Part shown: positions 44,181-56,900 of the stretch, one piece after another
Numbering within the stretch: the stretch's first letter is position 1
How the letters are laid out: every line of letters starts with the position of its first letter
Source of the DNA: Ulota crispa
Taxonomy: Eukaryota > Streptophyta > Bryopsida > Orthotrichales > Orthotrichaceae
Length of the DNA: 64,000 bases
Assembly: GCA_963920765.1 (NCBI GenBank)
Contig: OY987244.1
Coordinates: 25,710,358-25,774,357 of the forward strand
Direction of reading: 5' to 3'
Notes under the pieces: generated by a model
The model's database searches: none
The model's input: only the letters and a program-made list of their open reading frames with translations
What the model was told of the DNA's origin: nothing
Translations under genes and position numbers: made by a program

Positions 44181-44775
44181 AGGCAAAAAAAAAAAAAATT
44201 CTTTTTTTAAGTTAGTTAGATCTGTAATAAAAAGATAGCACAGAACAGTGTTTTTGTTGTAACAACAAAAAAAATGTTTTGTTGTACTACTACAACAAAA
44301 CTGTCTTATTATTAGTTGTACAACAGGACCGCCGTTTTGTTATGGTAATATATATTATCGCTTTTTTTGCTTTGCTTATTGTTGGGCCAACTAACGCAGA
44401 AAACGCATAGCGTTTTCTTAGTTTATGGTACAATCTGAACTATAAGATGATCATGAGAAAAAAAAATATATATATTTTTTTTTACTGTGAACATTTCATT
44501 TAAAAGGTGCCCTGGTTCCATACGGCTCCACTAGCATAGCGAGTAGAGGCCGAAGCGCTTCAGGCTTATTGGCTATTACTGCGTAATTGGCCTAACGCAT
44601 GCAAGGCCACAGGTCGACTAACCGCGAAAAAGCGCCTTTCAGTGCAAAGCAGAGAGCCGCGCAGCCATTAGACTTGTGGCTTCGCTTGAACGATACTTCC
44701 GGGTTTCTATCGACGTACGTAAGCCAGTAGAATGGAAAGATCCCGATGAATCATCTACGATGATTCATTATGTTT
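44181..44775. other. Mitochondrial spacer trnV-trnD
   Basis: No gene is seen. A hairpin GTTTTGTTGTA-CTAC-TACAACAAAAC lies near 44275-44301, embedded in TTGTTGTA palindromes. Confidence 0.6.
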
Positions 44776-44849
44776 GGGAAAATAGCTTAGTTGGTTAGAG
44801 TGCTGGTCTGTCACGCCAGAAGTCGCGGGTTCAAATCCCGTTTTTCCCG
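44776..44849 (+). tRNA. trnD: Mitochondrial tRNA-Asp (GTC)
   Basis: 74 nt: acceptor GGGAAAA/TTTTCCC, D stem GCTT/GAGT, anticodon stem CTGGT/GCCAG, loop CTGTCAC (anticodon GTC), T arm GCGGG-TTCAAAT-CCCGT, discriminator G. Complete cloverleaf. Confidence 0.95.
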
Positions 44850-46315
44850 GTAATTTTTTGATTCAAAAATTCATTATTATAAAATCAGTTTAGAAAGAGA
44901 GATATATATCTCTTTTTATGAACTGGTAACTGAATCAGTTAAAAGTCAAAACTAATCTCGAGGTGTGAAACTTTAGGGATAATGGAATAATGGTTAAGAT
45001 TACATACTGAGCTAATGCTAGGGTAAAGAGATTGGAAAAAAAAGTTATGCTATACGGATGAATAGTGCAAAGAACTAATACAAAGACCTTGTCAAAAAGA
45101 ATCTAAGATCTTAATCGGTGTTAGCGGAACCGAAAAAATTTCTATATAGAATTTTCTATAGAAAATATCATAGGTTAAGGTAAGGATTAGATTGGCGCCC
45201 CGAGTTGTTCGATTATAGCAGGAAGCCAGCGGTGAAAAGAGCGAAGCTCTATTATGATGAGATAGAAAGATTTACTGCGCGTTATTTGCTCTGCCCTTAA
45301 TTAATAACTTTGCTAGTGTTTGTCTTTTTTGAGTCAGAACAAGGTCAAAATAGGGATATTTTCCAATGCATGGTGGGTATAGATTGACGAGTTTGTGGGT
45401 ATCAAGGCTTTGGTTTTATAACAATTGAAGGTAGTAAGAGGCTCCACGATACATGGTTTAAGCTCACTTTGACAACGCCCATGGGTAAGAAACTACTTAG
45501 CACTTTGAAAAAATTGCACAAATAAATAGCCATGTAAACAAGTTTTTTAACATACCCATTATTTTTTATTTCCATTTCCTAACCTAAGAATATTAATTTC
45601 AAGCCTATTTCATAACCTCACATACCCTAAAACAAAAAAAATCTTGGTTATGGATGCTCCTACCTTACTATTGCACAAATTCCCATAATGTATTGGAATC
45701 AATCACAACGATCAACTATTTCCGGCTTCAAAAAGCTCAAATCCTAAATAATTATGTGATTTTTGCTAAAAATCCTCAAAAACATTATGTGCTTTCCAAG
45801 CACACTTTCACGCATGGCTCCATAACTCTTTTTTATTATTATTTACAATTCTCCAGTTCCCACTCGCATTATAGAAGTTGGATCTTCCTGGGTTCAAAAT
45901 TTAGAAAAAGGTTGAGGAAGAGATTTTTTTTTTTGTCAACAAAAGCTACATATGAAGTAACCGTGAAGATAGTTTTGTGTAAGCAGATGCTCAAAGAGGT
46001 CATTGACCACTATATGCCACAAAGTAGGAGAATATTCACATTTGGAACTACTGGTAATTCAAGTTCAAGTTGAGTGCTCATTGTTGTACAAAACCTTTAG
46101 GAGCAGTATTATATGTGGTTTCATATTACTATGTGATTTTGAAGGTTGATTATTCTCTTGTTTTTTTGTTCAATTATTAAATGACAAAGCATGAGAGAAC
46201 TATTGAGATCAAGTACAACTTTATTTTATTTTTATGTTATAGATTTTTTCTAGATTATTGAATATAGTGATTTAGTTACTACTATGGACACAACTTTTTG
46301 GAGCATAGAAAAAAA
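44850..46315. other. Mitochondrial spacer passing into nuclear DNA; no gene
   Basis: Mitochondrial-like sequence appears to end near 45310. The rest up to the duplicated CAN block is AT-rich nuclear DNA. A 139-codon frame at 45654-46073 has no recognisable domain and I do not call it. Confidence 0.5.
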
Positions 46316-49300
46316 AAGTAATTTTCAAGGTGACCAAAGTCTTATTGTGGCACAAAAGAAAAAAGCTCTTTTTTGTTTTGATTTGGTGACTAGGCACCTC
46401 GTCTCCGGAAGGAACCCCTTTTCCTGCACCTTTTTCTATAATCCCAAGGTACCATTGGGTTTAGGTCTGCCTACAATCCAATGCAAGCCTCTTTTGCATC
46501 CCTATGCCACTGTTGAAGCACACAAACAAAACAAGGTTGTACTATAAGAACCAGCAGCTCAAACTCATCTAAACATTTACCAAAATTTTCCACAAAAATG
46601 ATATGAATTTTGTAGCATATTTGGTAAAGGGTAATGCACAATGAAAAGAGCATCAAACACAGTATTTGTTAGTTTGGGAAAGTCTCTTTCCAAAAATGGA
46701 TTTCAAGGATATTAGATTTTGTGTGAAAATATTTTGGTGATTTAAGATGAGTTCATTGATAATTTCTTCAAGATATTTCATCATTGATGTAAGGTCTTGA
46801 AGAAATCATCAAAAAATTCACTCTTTGTCATGAAAAATCTCTTAAAACCATAAAATTCAAAAGTCCCAAATTACATTTTTTTCCCAAGTTAACAAATATT
46901 GCATTACCACCGTCTAGAAAGAACAAAAAAAACCTTCCTATTGGACTTTGCCTACCACATCAACTCTTGTTGAACTTGAATATCGTTGCACATAGTATTT
47001 TTTAAACCAAATGGCTAATTACGGAAATCACATTTAGGACAAAAACAAAAGAAATCCCACATGTTAATGTAGCAAAACAACACTTGTCATTGAACAATAC
47101 TAACAAATCTATTTTTGAAATCCAACTAGCACTAATAGAAACAAATGCCTTTGGGAACCAAGCTTTGACATTATGGCATGCATTGTAGCCTAGTTCTCAA
47201 AGACTGCTTTCTACTGGTGCAAGTACTTGTATTGAACCACCGAAGTCCAAGTGAGGATACATATAGAAAATAAATTAAAGGCAATAGATGGCCAACAAAC
47301 ATATCATTATTCAAGTTTTTTTGCAAGAACCCTGCATCTTTATATAACACTAAGAAGTAAAAAGTAACCAATATTTTAAGCCACTAACTCTGAAATTGCA
47401 AGAAAAATCACGACTTGGCAATATGATTATATGAAATATAGACTTCACAATTTAGAGCACTGCAATCCAATTTGTAAGGTAGTTTTGTACCTCTGCAAAG
47501 TTTCACATTTATCAAAGTACTTGTAGTGCCATACTAAACCGTTTTTCAAGAGCACCTCCTAGAAAATAAACTCAATTCCCAAAATTCAATGCTAGTTGAC
47601 CATGGTGTAGTTGTACTTTAAATCAAATATTTCAATACCAAGTTTCAACAAAATAGACCAACAACTGTTGTTATTTTTTGATTTCAAAAATGTGAGGGTC
47701 AAAAACGTGGGGATATATTCTCCAAAAATGACACCAAATAGAAATAACTAACATTTAGGGTCTCATTTAATTCACAAGAATGACATTCAACGTGTCATTT
47801 AAAGCTTTTGGTATCATTCTTGAGGTGTTCTTATGTCCCTCATTTCCATTGGACAACGTAGTTAACAAAGTATCATTCACTAAAATCAGACAATTTTTTG
47901 AGCACATGATGATAAGATTGTTAAGAGAATATTTTTGTAGTTACAACAATTATAGGAAGATCTCCTTCTTTTGTTGTTGAGAAGCTTTTATATGATGTTC
48001 ATGACCATGAGAAGACCAATTTATAAATCTAACTCACTAAGAAATTGGGGCTTTCTCCACCTAATTTTCTCTCCAATGAATTTGCTTGGTTGATTGATTT
48101 GACCATAGTCATGGACAAACCTTACATCTTACCCTCTTTCTTGTAAACAAAGCTGCATGTTACACTAGAAGGGTTTTTGCCAAAGGGTTTTGCAATATGT
48201 TCCTTTGTCATGATATATCAAAACAATACAATTTCACAAAAGCCCTTGTATACTTCATACTTCTATCTATCTATTTTATAAGCATAAGATGCATGTTAGT
48301 CACCAGAATTTTGAAAAATGAGGGGGAAGGGAGAGAAAAAAAAGGAGGACAAAGGAGAGTGAAGAGTTGCGGAAAGAGAGAAAAATGAAGAAGATGAGAT
48401 GGCTCAAAGAGCCGGCAAGGTGAGAAAGGTGAGAAAAAAAATCTTTTTGAAATGCACATAAAAGATTAGTGCACAACAATACTTGACTGTATGAACATTC
48501 CATTGCAATAAATGTCGCCAACTTTTCTCTCATACTTGTCTATGTTGTATAGACGAATCACTAATTGTTGATCCTTGACAAGACCCCTTAGCAAATCCCT
48601 TGCTTCCTCTCCATATGGTTGCTCAATCTCTGGTGCATCCACACCCCTGCACAAGGTGAAAATAATGTGGTGAAATGAGAAAGAACTAAGGATCTCCTTC
48701 CATGTGACATGGTGGGGGTAGTTTCTTAACAACAAGATTGGTTGTAGGTGGAATATTCTTGAGTCAAAGCTACTTAATATTGTGTTTGACACTTCCATGT
48801 AGAAGGGGGTGGTGCAAATAGCCCTCACCAATGATTAGCAAAAATAATAAAGGAGGAGTTGGAATCTCAAGAGTGACCAATACATTGGTGACTTTTCATC
48901 AAACTTTCTTGACCCTAAAATTGCTTTCATAGACATTGTGAGAACTATTGTTGTCTAGTGCTCCTCCTAATTACCAATGCAGCATGGAGGAATGCCTTAA
49001 CTTAGTGACACAACCAATTCCTAAAGAAAATTCAACTAGTCTCCCAACAACAACCATAACAAAAATATATATATCCCAAAAAAGACTTAAGAAAAAAGAA
49101 CTAATTTGGAGAGAAGAGGCGCTTAAGTACCTCAAGCAAATTTTATACTTGCATGCCAGATACAAGGCTCCATCATTCTTTCCATCAAGTACTTTGAGAA
49201 CACAACCAAAACTTCTCATTTTGAGAACGATTGATTTAATTGACCACATATTGTAAGAAAAAAAAGTATAGTCCATAATGGGTCCTATTGTAAAACTGGC

Positions 49301-49904
49301 GAGAAACATTTGCGTTAGTTGGCCAAAATGTAAAATAAAATTGGAGAAGTCTCCATATGATCTACTTGTGCAACTTAGACCTCTTGGTCTTAAACGTAGG
49401 ATGTATTCACATAAAATAGGAATGTCTTATCATGCAAGAATAAATAGTTCCATTAAGATCAAGTGTCTAAAAACACCCCCACAATACTTCACTTCAATTT
49501 CAATCCTCCATATTGTATCCCTCTCAAAGTTAAAACAACCCTTATTCATGGTAAATTCCCAGTTTAGGATTTAAGAGATTAAAATTTAGGGGTTTAAGGG
49601 TTTAGGGTGTAAGGGTTTGGAAGAAAGGACAAACTTATAATTTGCATCCTCAATTTGCATCTGCAAAGCGTTTGCCATTTTGTAATTCTTTTGAGCCAAG
49701 GCTTCATGTCTCAAAAGTGCAGCATCATGGATCTCTTTTGGCAGCAATTTAGTTTCTCTTGCATTCTCAAGTACATTGACAAACACTGTGAGTCCGTCTC
49801 CATCTCCCTTGCCTTTGTTCCACTTGACCTAGAGACACACATCCGGGGGAAAACATGTCAATTTCAATTTACACTAATTATAATCAAATATAATTTGTAA
49901 GGTA

Positions 49905-50292
49905 GTATGCTCTAAAACCGTCACTTTAAGGGCTGATTTGCTTTGTTATGGGCTATTTGAGATAGGAAGATTTTTTGTTTAATTTTTAGACAACAAAAAT
50001 TATATGCCAAATGTAACATAATTTTTTTTCATATTTTTTTGAAGCATTATTGAATTGTTGATGAATTTTCAATTTTTTTTGTAATAGACACTTATTTGTG
50101 ACTCTAGATCTTCCCTAAGCAGCTCCGTGTAACTTGTAAAGAGATGAGGTGAAACCAAGGAACATGTTTGGCTCTTGCAATAGAATACATTTTTTCTTTT
50201 ATGACTTAAAGAGGTCCATTCAAGAACCACTTCATATCCATTCTTACCTATGGGATGCTTTTGTGAAAGGGCCGCAATTTGAGCTACCTACC
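49905..50292. repeat. Dispersed repeat, copy 2, in intron 4 of the CAN pseudogene
   Basis: Collinear with 29960-30360. The ends read TAAGGTAG and CTACCTTA, suggesting a terminal inverted repeat. Confidence 0.8.
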
Positions 50293-50362
50293 TTAACCGT
50301 AGTCAAATATAGTTAGTACAAATTGGTTCTTCAATCAATCAATTTATCTTTAGAAATATCAT

Positions 50363-50600
50363 TTAACCCTTACATGTATGAATGTTCTTTTGCGGCCAGT
50401 ACAATACAAGATATTTTTCTTACATTTGGAATGGATCCACACCTTTACTCAACATTTGAGATCAACAAAGAAGTTGGAAGTATAGATCAATTCAATTCGA
50501 GTCAGCTACTTGAGATTCCAAATTAAAACTTCTTGTTGATAGAAAATGTAAATTATACAACAACATATCTACTACCTCCATGGGACGTTTACAAGGTTAA
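50363..50600. mobile_element. TTAA-bounded element, 240-bp subfamily
   Basis: Begins TTAACCCTTACATG and shares gcggccagtacaatac and tttggaatggatccacacc with 55283-55522 and 58102-58335. Ends at a TTAA (50597-50600), the terminal words being diverged. Confidence 0.68.
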
Positions 50601-51342
50601 ACCCATGACAAGGTGTTTATTCAAAACATACACGCACTCCCAACAGCTTCTGTTGCACACCTATAGTTGCAACTTGCAAGTGCTCACAAAAGAGTAGAAA
50701 TACCTCCAAAATTGTGAGTTTGGGTGAAGAACTCAAGGATTAATCACCATGAGTGCATCTTTGTTAACACCATTCTAAGCACACAACAAGAACTTCTTTG
50801 ATCTTACCTTTGGAAGTTTACACACAATTAGCTATCTATAGCTTTTATTTGAAGATACCAACTTTGCTAAAAGACACAAAAATATGTACTAAATAATTGG
50901 TTGAGCCTCAAAGTGGCAAGCATGGGCATGAGACACAACTCTTTCTAGCAAACTCAATTGCATTCACTCAATCTTGGAGACCTATGACTCGCTCAAAAAC
51001 TAAATGGAAAAAAGAAACATGTCATTTTACCAATTTCTCTCTTTTCAATTGATGTGTGCCATGTGGCAATGAAAATAACTAGAATAAAAGTTGTGTCATT
51101 GTAATTGCTTACCGGTAAAGTGTGAATTTCATACTCTATTTCTTCAACATTGTTTGGCACAAACACTGGTTGCAAAGCTAGCACAGGCACCAGTTGCACA
51201 ACCGGCACAATTAGGTAAGGGAAATGATAAAACCTCAACAAACTCTGCAAGGAAAAAAAAAACAAACACATGTGCATCATAAAGGGGAGTTGCAATACAT
51301 TGCCAAAGATCTTTCAACTAACATCCCTTGTTGAAACCCAAA

Positions 51343-51727
51343 TTAACCCTTGAGCGCCATAGTGCCTCAAATCTAACTTTTCCATATTCACCAATTTATT
51401 GTATTTGACCACTATAATATTTTGACTCGTGCAATGAATACTTACCAAATTTTTCATATAACTGCAAACCCTAAGCCTTGTGCAGTATCAAAAGTTAACT
51501 CTTCCAGATGTTGTCTTTGAACTTATGGTGCCAAATTATTTACAATGAGGTCCAACACGGCATCTACTTGACCTGGACGGTCAAATTTTTCATATAACTG
51601 CAAACCCTAAGCCTTGTGCAGTATCAAAAGTTAACTCTTCCAGATGTTGTCTTTGAACTTATGGTGCCAAATTATTTACAATGAGGTCCAACACGGCATC
51701 TACTTGACCTGGACGCTTAGGGATTAA
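51343..51727. mobile_element. TTAA-bounded element with internal 136-bp duplication
   Basis: TTAACCCTTGAGCG at the left, and CGCTTAGGGATTAA at the right is its imperfect inverse. The inside holds a perfect tandem duplication. Confidence 0.65.
51446..51717 (+). repeat. Perfect 136-bp tandem duplication
   Basis: 51446-51581 and 51582-51717 appear identical by eye. The absence of differences points to a recent event or an assembly artefact. Confidence 0.92.
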
Positions 51728-52925
51728 CTACAAAGTAGCAATGTCTATCACTTTCAAAAATCCTAGTACCTAGAAACCATTTACCTGAATATCAGAGCAA
51801 CCTTGCAGAGTCCGGATGAGCAACAGAGCAACTGTTTCTTTAGATGCTGGAGTGGGGTTTGCTTGTCTCCAAGCATTCAAAAGTTTCGTAAACCTGAACA
51901 ACAGCAACAAATCTCATACACAAATCTCAGCACATGCAAAGCTTTTCACATGGAAAAGTGGAGGTTTTGTTTGCATGTGCTACTATAGCTGGATCGAAGA
52001 AGAAGAAAAAAAGCATCAAGTTCACCAGATTCTTTGGTTAGCTTTGGATGCAGAAACGTAATCGCTTAATGCTTCGGGCACCTGCAAGATTTGTCGCAAT
52101 TGACTCGGTTAAGTGTTTTGCTAAGATTGAGAGTTTAAGGCAGAGTTCTATATGAGGACGATTTTGTTAAGTCCACAAAACACAACTGGTAGTCAACACT
52201 AATGTATGGAAATGTGACTTATTTGTGAATTCTGAAGAATCAGAAAACTTGATTCACATACTTCAATGGAAGGTCATTTATAACTTGCTGTAGCAAGTAT
52301 TGAAAATTGCAGTTTTGTTTCCAAATGCAACGTGTAACATACCACTAGAAATGTATTGTTGAGAGCTTTCTAGTGGTGTATCATGCATGTAATGTGGAAT
52401 ATATAACTCCACTTGTGGGACTTTGTTAAAGATTTGATGATAGACATATTCTAAATTTCAGCTCGTTTCAGATTATGGTGAGAGCACAGAAATCCTAACA
52501 ATTCACTTACTTTTGTTTGCCCATGTGCTGAAAACATAGAAATCCTAGCAATTCACTTACCTACTTCTGTTTTGCCTATGTAGGAATATGGTTTACCAAA
52601 CGGCAATAAACTACTCCTTGAATCTGAGCCAACTTGATCAGGTCGGCAACTCGGCAATTGGAAGGAAAAGTGGTCTTGGAGTGGTATAATTTCAGGATTA
52701 CTTTGCAAAATTGGAAGAAGAAAAGGAAAGAAATACCTCGTTGGTGATTTCGAACTCCACCAAATCCCGAGCGAAGGCCGTGTACCCAACAGCAGCAAAT
52801 GTAATGGGACCCAGACGAGATGGATAGCCGCCACCTTCGTCTCCACCATAGCTGGATTGTGGGTAGTATGTGTCCAAATCTAAGTCGTCGTCGTCTCTGA
52901 TACATCGCCGGAAACAGTTCCTCAT

Positions 52926-53577
52926 CGCTGCTGCTCACGTCGTCGGTAGATCGCAGCTCTCAACGCAAATCGTGTTCTAATACACAACTCAAAGAGAATA
53001 CGCACACATAATTAAGAGAGCTCACACATAAACACATTATGATAGCTCTTCTGAATCAAAGATGTGTTAGAAAAATGGAGGTCCGGTACATCAGTAGATC
53101 TAGACAGAACTAGCTGAAGTTGAGGTGAATGAATGACATTCTGTCAACAAAGCAATCACACCTCCTCACTCCCGCTATGTCGGTAAAGCTCTCGGCACTC
53201 AAACGTCCTGTCGGTGAAGCTCTCGGCATTCAAGTGTTCTGTGAGTGAGGCTCTCGTCGCTGAGAGGTTGAGCGGCGAATCCCGTGATTTGATCGATCGG
53301 CTCCTGCACGTCACCCCAATTAATTGGACTCTCTTCTCTTTATGAGTCCCTCAACAAGCTAGGCCGCCGCTCATAGAAATGTGCATAGTATCACCATCAA
53401 GCCATCAGATTCTAAAAAAATCGCTTAAAATAACTTGCTACTCTAAAATATGACATTGAATTGGCCACTTTCTGATAAGCTTTAACTAAGCTAGCGGGCT
53501 CCGGTTTAGACACAGCCTAGTAAGCTTGAATAACTTATTCTGGTAAAAACAGCACAAGTTGCGATACCTCAATTGCA
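52926..53577. promoter_or_regulatory. Duplicated CAN upstream region
   Basis: Homologous to 37330-38057, including the 31-bp GTCGGTGAAGCTCTCGGCA-type repeats (about 53178-53260, roughly 2.5 units). Confidence 0.6.
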
Positions 53578-54380
53578 ATGAGTGACGATAGCGACAGTGA
53601 GAGCTCCGAGATCGTACAGCAGGATTTCAGTGATGCCGACCCACGAGCTCTGGGAAAACTAAAGAAGCGCGCGCCACCCTCGAATGTGAAAGAGCAGCTG
53701 GTGTGTCGTTGCGGCGATTCCTCGGCGTGACAAGCTTCCGGAGATTTCGGATTCTTCAGAAGACATACATTGATATTGGCAAATGAATGAGATTTTGAAC
53801 AGTAAGGTAGGAGGGCTCATGAATGGAGCATCGAAGGGCTGAAACTGAATTTTGGGGAGGTGAAACTTCTTGAAATGCTCTTCAATATTCTTCAGTAAAT
53901 TTTCCTCGAAAGACACGAGGAATTGGCATCTAACCCAAGTTATTCAATATTTTTTTGGAGCTTTGTGGAATTAGTTATGAAATTTTTAAGAAGAAAGACC
54001 ATAGGACTCTAAAATAATCCACCTTCTTAAATGTTATACATTCCTGGATAAAGCTATGTAAAACATGTACAAATAGAATACATTTGAGGAGATACACCAT
54101 TTTAGAGCCTGCACACTTTTAGAACCTCCTAGCTTAGCTTAAGTGGCTTGAAAACAGTACTGTCAAATATGATACATTTTTATGTAAGGTTTTATAAAGA
54201 TTGGGTAGAGGTTTTGTTATATTTTAGAGGATATGGGAACATTGGTGGTAAAACTGCAGACAGTCTCGAAGGAGGCAAAAGGGTACGGGATCAATGGGAA
54301 GCCAGCCAGAGTTCACATCGGGAAGGGGGAAATGGCCTAGCCCTCGGAGGCTTAGCCTTTGTCGCATGCAAAATCTATCG
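53578..54380 (+). pseudogene. Divergent gene fragment, second copy, interrupted by a MITE
   Basis: The first piece reads MSDDSDSESSEIVQQDFSDA, then DPRALGKLKKRAPPSNVKEQ, and stops after about 55 codons. Compared with 38058 it lacks the early frame break, so its first half may be nearer the ancestral protein. The following conserved stretch (GNIGGKTADSLEGG near 54236) is separated from it by the element at 53808-54135. Family not recognised. Confidence 0.5.
53808..54135 (+). mobile_element. MITE of the GGAGGCTC family
   Basis: Begins AAGGTAGGAGGGCTCATGAATGG-like sequence and ends AGAACCTCCTAGCTTA. Nearly collinear with 63494-63832 and inverse of 8811-9129. Absent from the 38-kb copy, so inserted after duplication or lost there. 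Confidence 0.85.
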
Positions 54381-54385
54381 TAACT

Positions 54386-55043
54386 TTAACCCCTAAATAT
54401 CCAAGGCACCACATTATGGTGTTGACAACTTTGAATTTTTATAAAAATTAATTAGGTTTTGATTTTTAATAGATTTTATTTTTCAATTATTTTTTGTGAA
54501 GTTTAGTTTTAACATCAAAAATCGATTTTGTAGATGATTGGATTTGATTTTCTTATTCAAGATTTTGTGCAAGGGTGTTCATTGCAATCTTGATTTTTTT
54601 TTAGTGTTGAGAGCTCTTGGAAATGAGCCTCACATACACTAGACCTTGGAGAAAATTTACACTAGAAATTCATTCCAAAAAATTGTAGAAGAGATTTTGA
54701 AAAGCCGTAAATTAATTGAAGTTATACATGTTCTGTCCTTTAACCCCATATTTTTCATGTGACCATTTTTTTAGATTTGAAATGTGAAAGGAGGATTGAA
54801 AGACTTCAAGTCATTTTCACAATTTTAACACCCTTTTGATTAAACATTATAATCTTTCAATCCATAAATGATATTGTTGTGTTTTTTTTTTTATGTGATC
54901 TCTAACATATGATATGTAGTTTGACTTTGTATGGTTACAATTTTAAAAGAACTAACACAACTTATCAAAATTTTGGCTTTTTTTGTTAAACTTAGAAAAT
55001 TTTCCTAGAAGCTCAAAAAGTGCCTTGGGCATTTAGGGGTTAA
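54386..55043. mobile_element. TTAA-bounded element with 20-bp inverted ends
   Basis: TTAA then CCCCTAAATATCCAAGGCAC at the left; at the right the inverse of CCCCTAAATGCCCAAGGCAC then TTAA. Ends agree at 18 of 20 positions. Interior is AT-rich with no coding capacity. Confidence 0.82.
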
Positions 55044-55282
55044 GGACCACGTGACCATATTTTGGTTGTAGAGAGTGGTTTTTGGCTTATAGAGTAAATT
55101 TGCTCAACAATTTGGAATTTGGTCTTGAAAAACGCTTGTGATCACAAGAATTTTGCATCCATTTGAAAAAACTACAATGGAATCGGGTATGTGAGTTGAC
55201 AAATAATGGTGTTTATACATCATGGCCCCAAAATACGTATCCATATTTGGTCAAAGATGGTTCAAAGCAACAACTCAATACA

Positions 55283-55522
55283 TTAACCCTTAAAGGGCCA
55301 AAGAGCCCTTTGCGGCCAATACAGTATTTAATATTTTCTTGTATTTGGAATGCACCCACACCTTTACTACATTTGAGATCAACAAAGAAGTTAGGATATA
55401 GGTCAATGTGGTTCTAGTGAACTAGTCAAGATTCCAAATTAAAACTTTTTATTGATAGCAAATGCCAATTATACGGCAGCGTATTTACTATGTAATATGT
55501 AGAGTAGTCTTTTAAGGGTTAA
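55283..55522. mobile_element. TTAA-bounded element, 240-bp subfamily
   Basis: TTAACCCTTAAAGGGCC at the left and TTTTAAGGGTTAA at the right. Interior (gcggccaatacag, ttggaatgcacccacacc) matches 58102-58335 and 50363-50600. Confidence 0.8.
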
Positions 55523-56229
55523 ACATGTAAGAAGAATGCCACATTTCAATTTTGTGGTCCTAAAAAATTTCAACTTGCTTAAGAAACACTCTTGTATTGT
55601 TCTTTGCTACAATAGCAATATAATTACAATATTTGAAGATCTATCAAAATGGTGCTATCATTTCATTCAAAAAAAAATCATCTTACATTTAAGGCCAATT
55701 CTTGATTGTTTTCACCAACCGGATTTTCCATAGCATTTATCAAAAAAATTGTAGAACCATATTAGGGTAGCTAAGAAAGTGAGATTTTTTACCATTTTTG
55801 TTCACTTAGCTACACCTTGTGATTGCTATTTTGTATATTTTGTATGAAACCAGTCTTATTAGAAAGGTAAGAAACCCTGCTTTCTAGAAATATAAGGCTC
55901 TTCTCAAGCAAAGCTTGCATGAAGTGTTAACATACAAAACCACATAAGCATGAAAAACTAGAGGTTTTCCACGTATGACTCACTCAATCATTATAACATT
56001 TCACGTCCAATGGTAGATCTAGTTGAACCTTTAACACATTAAAACAAACAAGGTGTGCTTTCATTTGTATGGTTGGATTATTCAAATTGGGTTCATATAT
56101 GATTGAACAACACATTTAAGCTTACTGCCCTTGTTTTTAGTGGGTTTTGTGAAAATGTGCGTGGTCCTTAAAGGATTAAGCTTACTAAGGTAGAGGGTTT
56201 GTTCTCCAAGCGTCCCCCAATTTTGACTG
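55523..56229. other. AT-rich intergenic, nothing recognised
   Basis: No gene, RNA or bounded repeat identified. Confidence 0.45.
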
Positions 56230-56590
56230 CTACTTTTTGGGCTTCTCCACCCACTGTTGAACCCAATGTGGAGTAGTGGGTGCCTTTTGCACAAGAAATT
56301 TTGCTACATGTCAAGTGCTAAGTTACTTTCAGAGGGTTGAGATTAGGATTGTCAAGTACATGTATAGGAATACATCCAAATAGTTTCAAGGGTAGTTTAG
56401 AGTCGCTAATAAGGACCTTATGAGTTGCAACTTTGCCATTTTATATAAAATAATATAAAATACCTTTGTTCACAAAAATTACATTTTAGGACAACTTATT
56501 GAAAGGCTAACCCTACTAATTTTTTTCTTGAATTTTTTGAGACCTTAAGATACCCCAAACCCTTAAACACTCAAATATGGGTCTGTCTAC
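56230..56590 (+). repeat. Dispersed repeat, copy 2 (partner 19590-19970)
   Basis: See the partner; same order of shared words, ending TACCTTAG. Confidence 0.75.
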
Positions 56591-56872
56591 CTTAGGTTGC
56601 CTTACCTTGGCAAAGTTATCTCATGACTTACCCTTGGCCACTTGGAGGGGCATGCAACTCTCTTTATGCTACAATAACTCCTAATTTTACCTAGAGTTTT
56701 AGCTTTCTTGCTCACGGGGTTTGGCACTTGTTGCCGTGTCCAACATGCATGTGCTCCATTGTTTATCTGAGTAATTATTGACAAAATTTATTGTACTCTT
56801 GGTGAATATTCAAATAGTGCAAAATGTTGAGAAATTAGTATGGGGCAACTTCAATGCACTACTCCCTCTATT
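56591..56872. mobile_element. MITE of the TTAGGTTGCC family, partial
   Basis: Shares CTTAGGTTGCCTTACC, acttggaggggcatgcaactctcttta, AAATTAGTATGGGGCAAC and TGCACTA with the tandem units downstream. Confidence 0.7.
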
Positions 56873-56900
56873 TCAGAAAAAAATCCGTACTTTGACTTAT

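Larger units (their letters stand above)
39420..45310 (+). mobile_element. Nuclear insert of mitochondrial DNA (NUMT), about 5.9 kb
   Basis: Contains atp1 with a group II intron, trnW, nad3, trnV and trnD with mitochondrial-type spacers (small palindromes such as CGAGCGAAGCTCG at 42388 and GAGCGAAGCTC at 45239). It is flanked on both sides by duplicated nuclear DNA, so it is an insertion and not an organelle contig. Edges are approximate because spacer ends cannot be told by eye. nad3 and all three tRNAs are intact and atp1 has one stop, so the transfer looks young. A misassembly must also be considered. Confidence 0.85.
46390..52925 (-). pseudogene. Second CAN nuclease copy, decayed tandem duplicate
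   Basis: Nine exon equivalents align with the intact copy: 52737-52925, 52026-52081, 51785-51893, 51113-51244, 49635-49828, 49131-49193, 48487-48646, 47491-47558, 46390-46509. Lesions seen: residue 2 Gly to Arg (MRNC), losing the myristoylation site; four codons missing before the Ca-binding DGDG; exon 6 acceptor CAG changed to CAA; catalytic Arg to Cys (ICLR for IRLR); exon 7 donor no longer ATACAG|GT; a 1-base deletion in exon 8; Trp to TAG in exon 9. Exon 4 is the short ancestral-like form without Lys-Pro repeats. Function as a nuclease is very unlikely. Confidence 0.92.

Noticed and set aside
39420..45310. A mitochondrial contig rather than nuclear DNA
   Set aside because: Both flanks are nuclear: spliced genes, MITEs and the duplicated CAN block continue on either side. 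Misassembly remains possible and is listed as a check.
45654..46073. 139-codon frame on the plus strand
   Set aside because: No recognisable domain or splice structure; composition is like translated AT-rich intergenic DNA.
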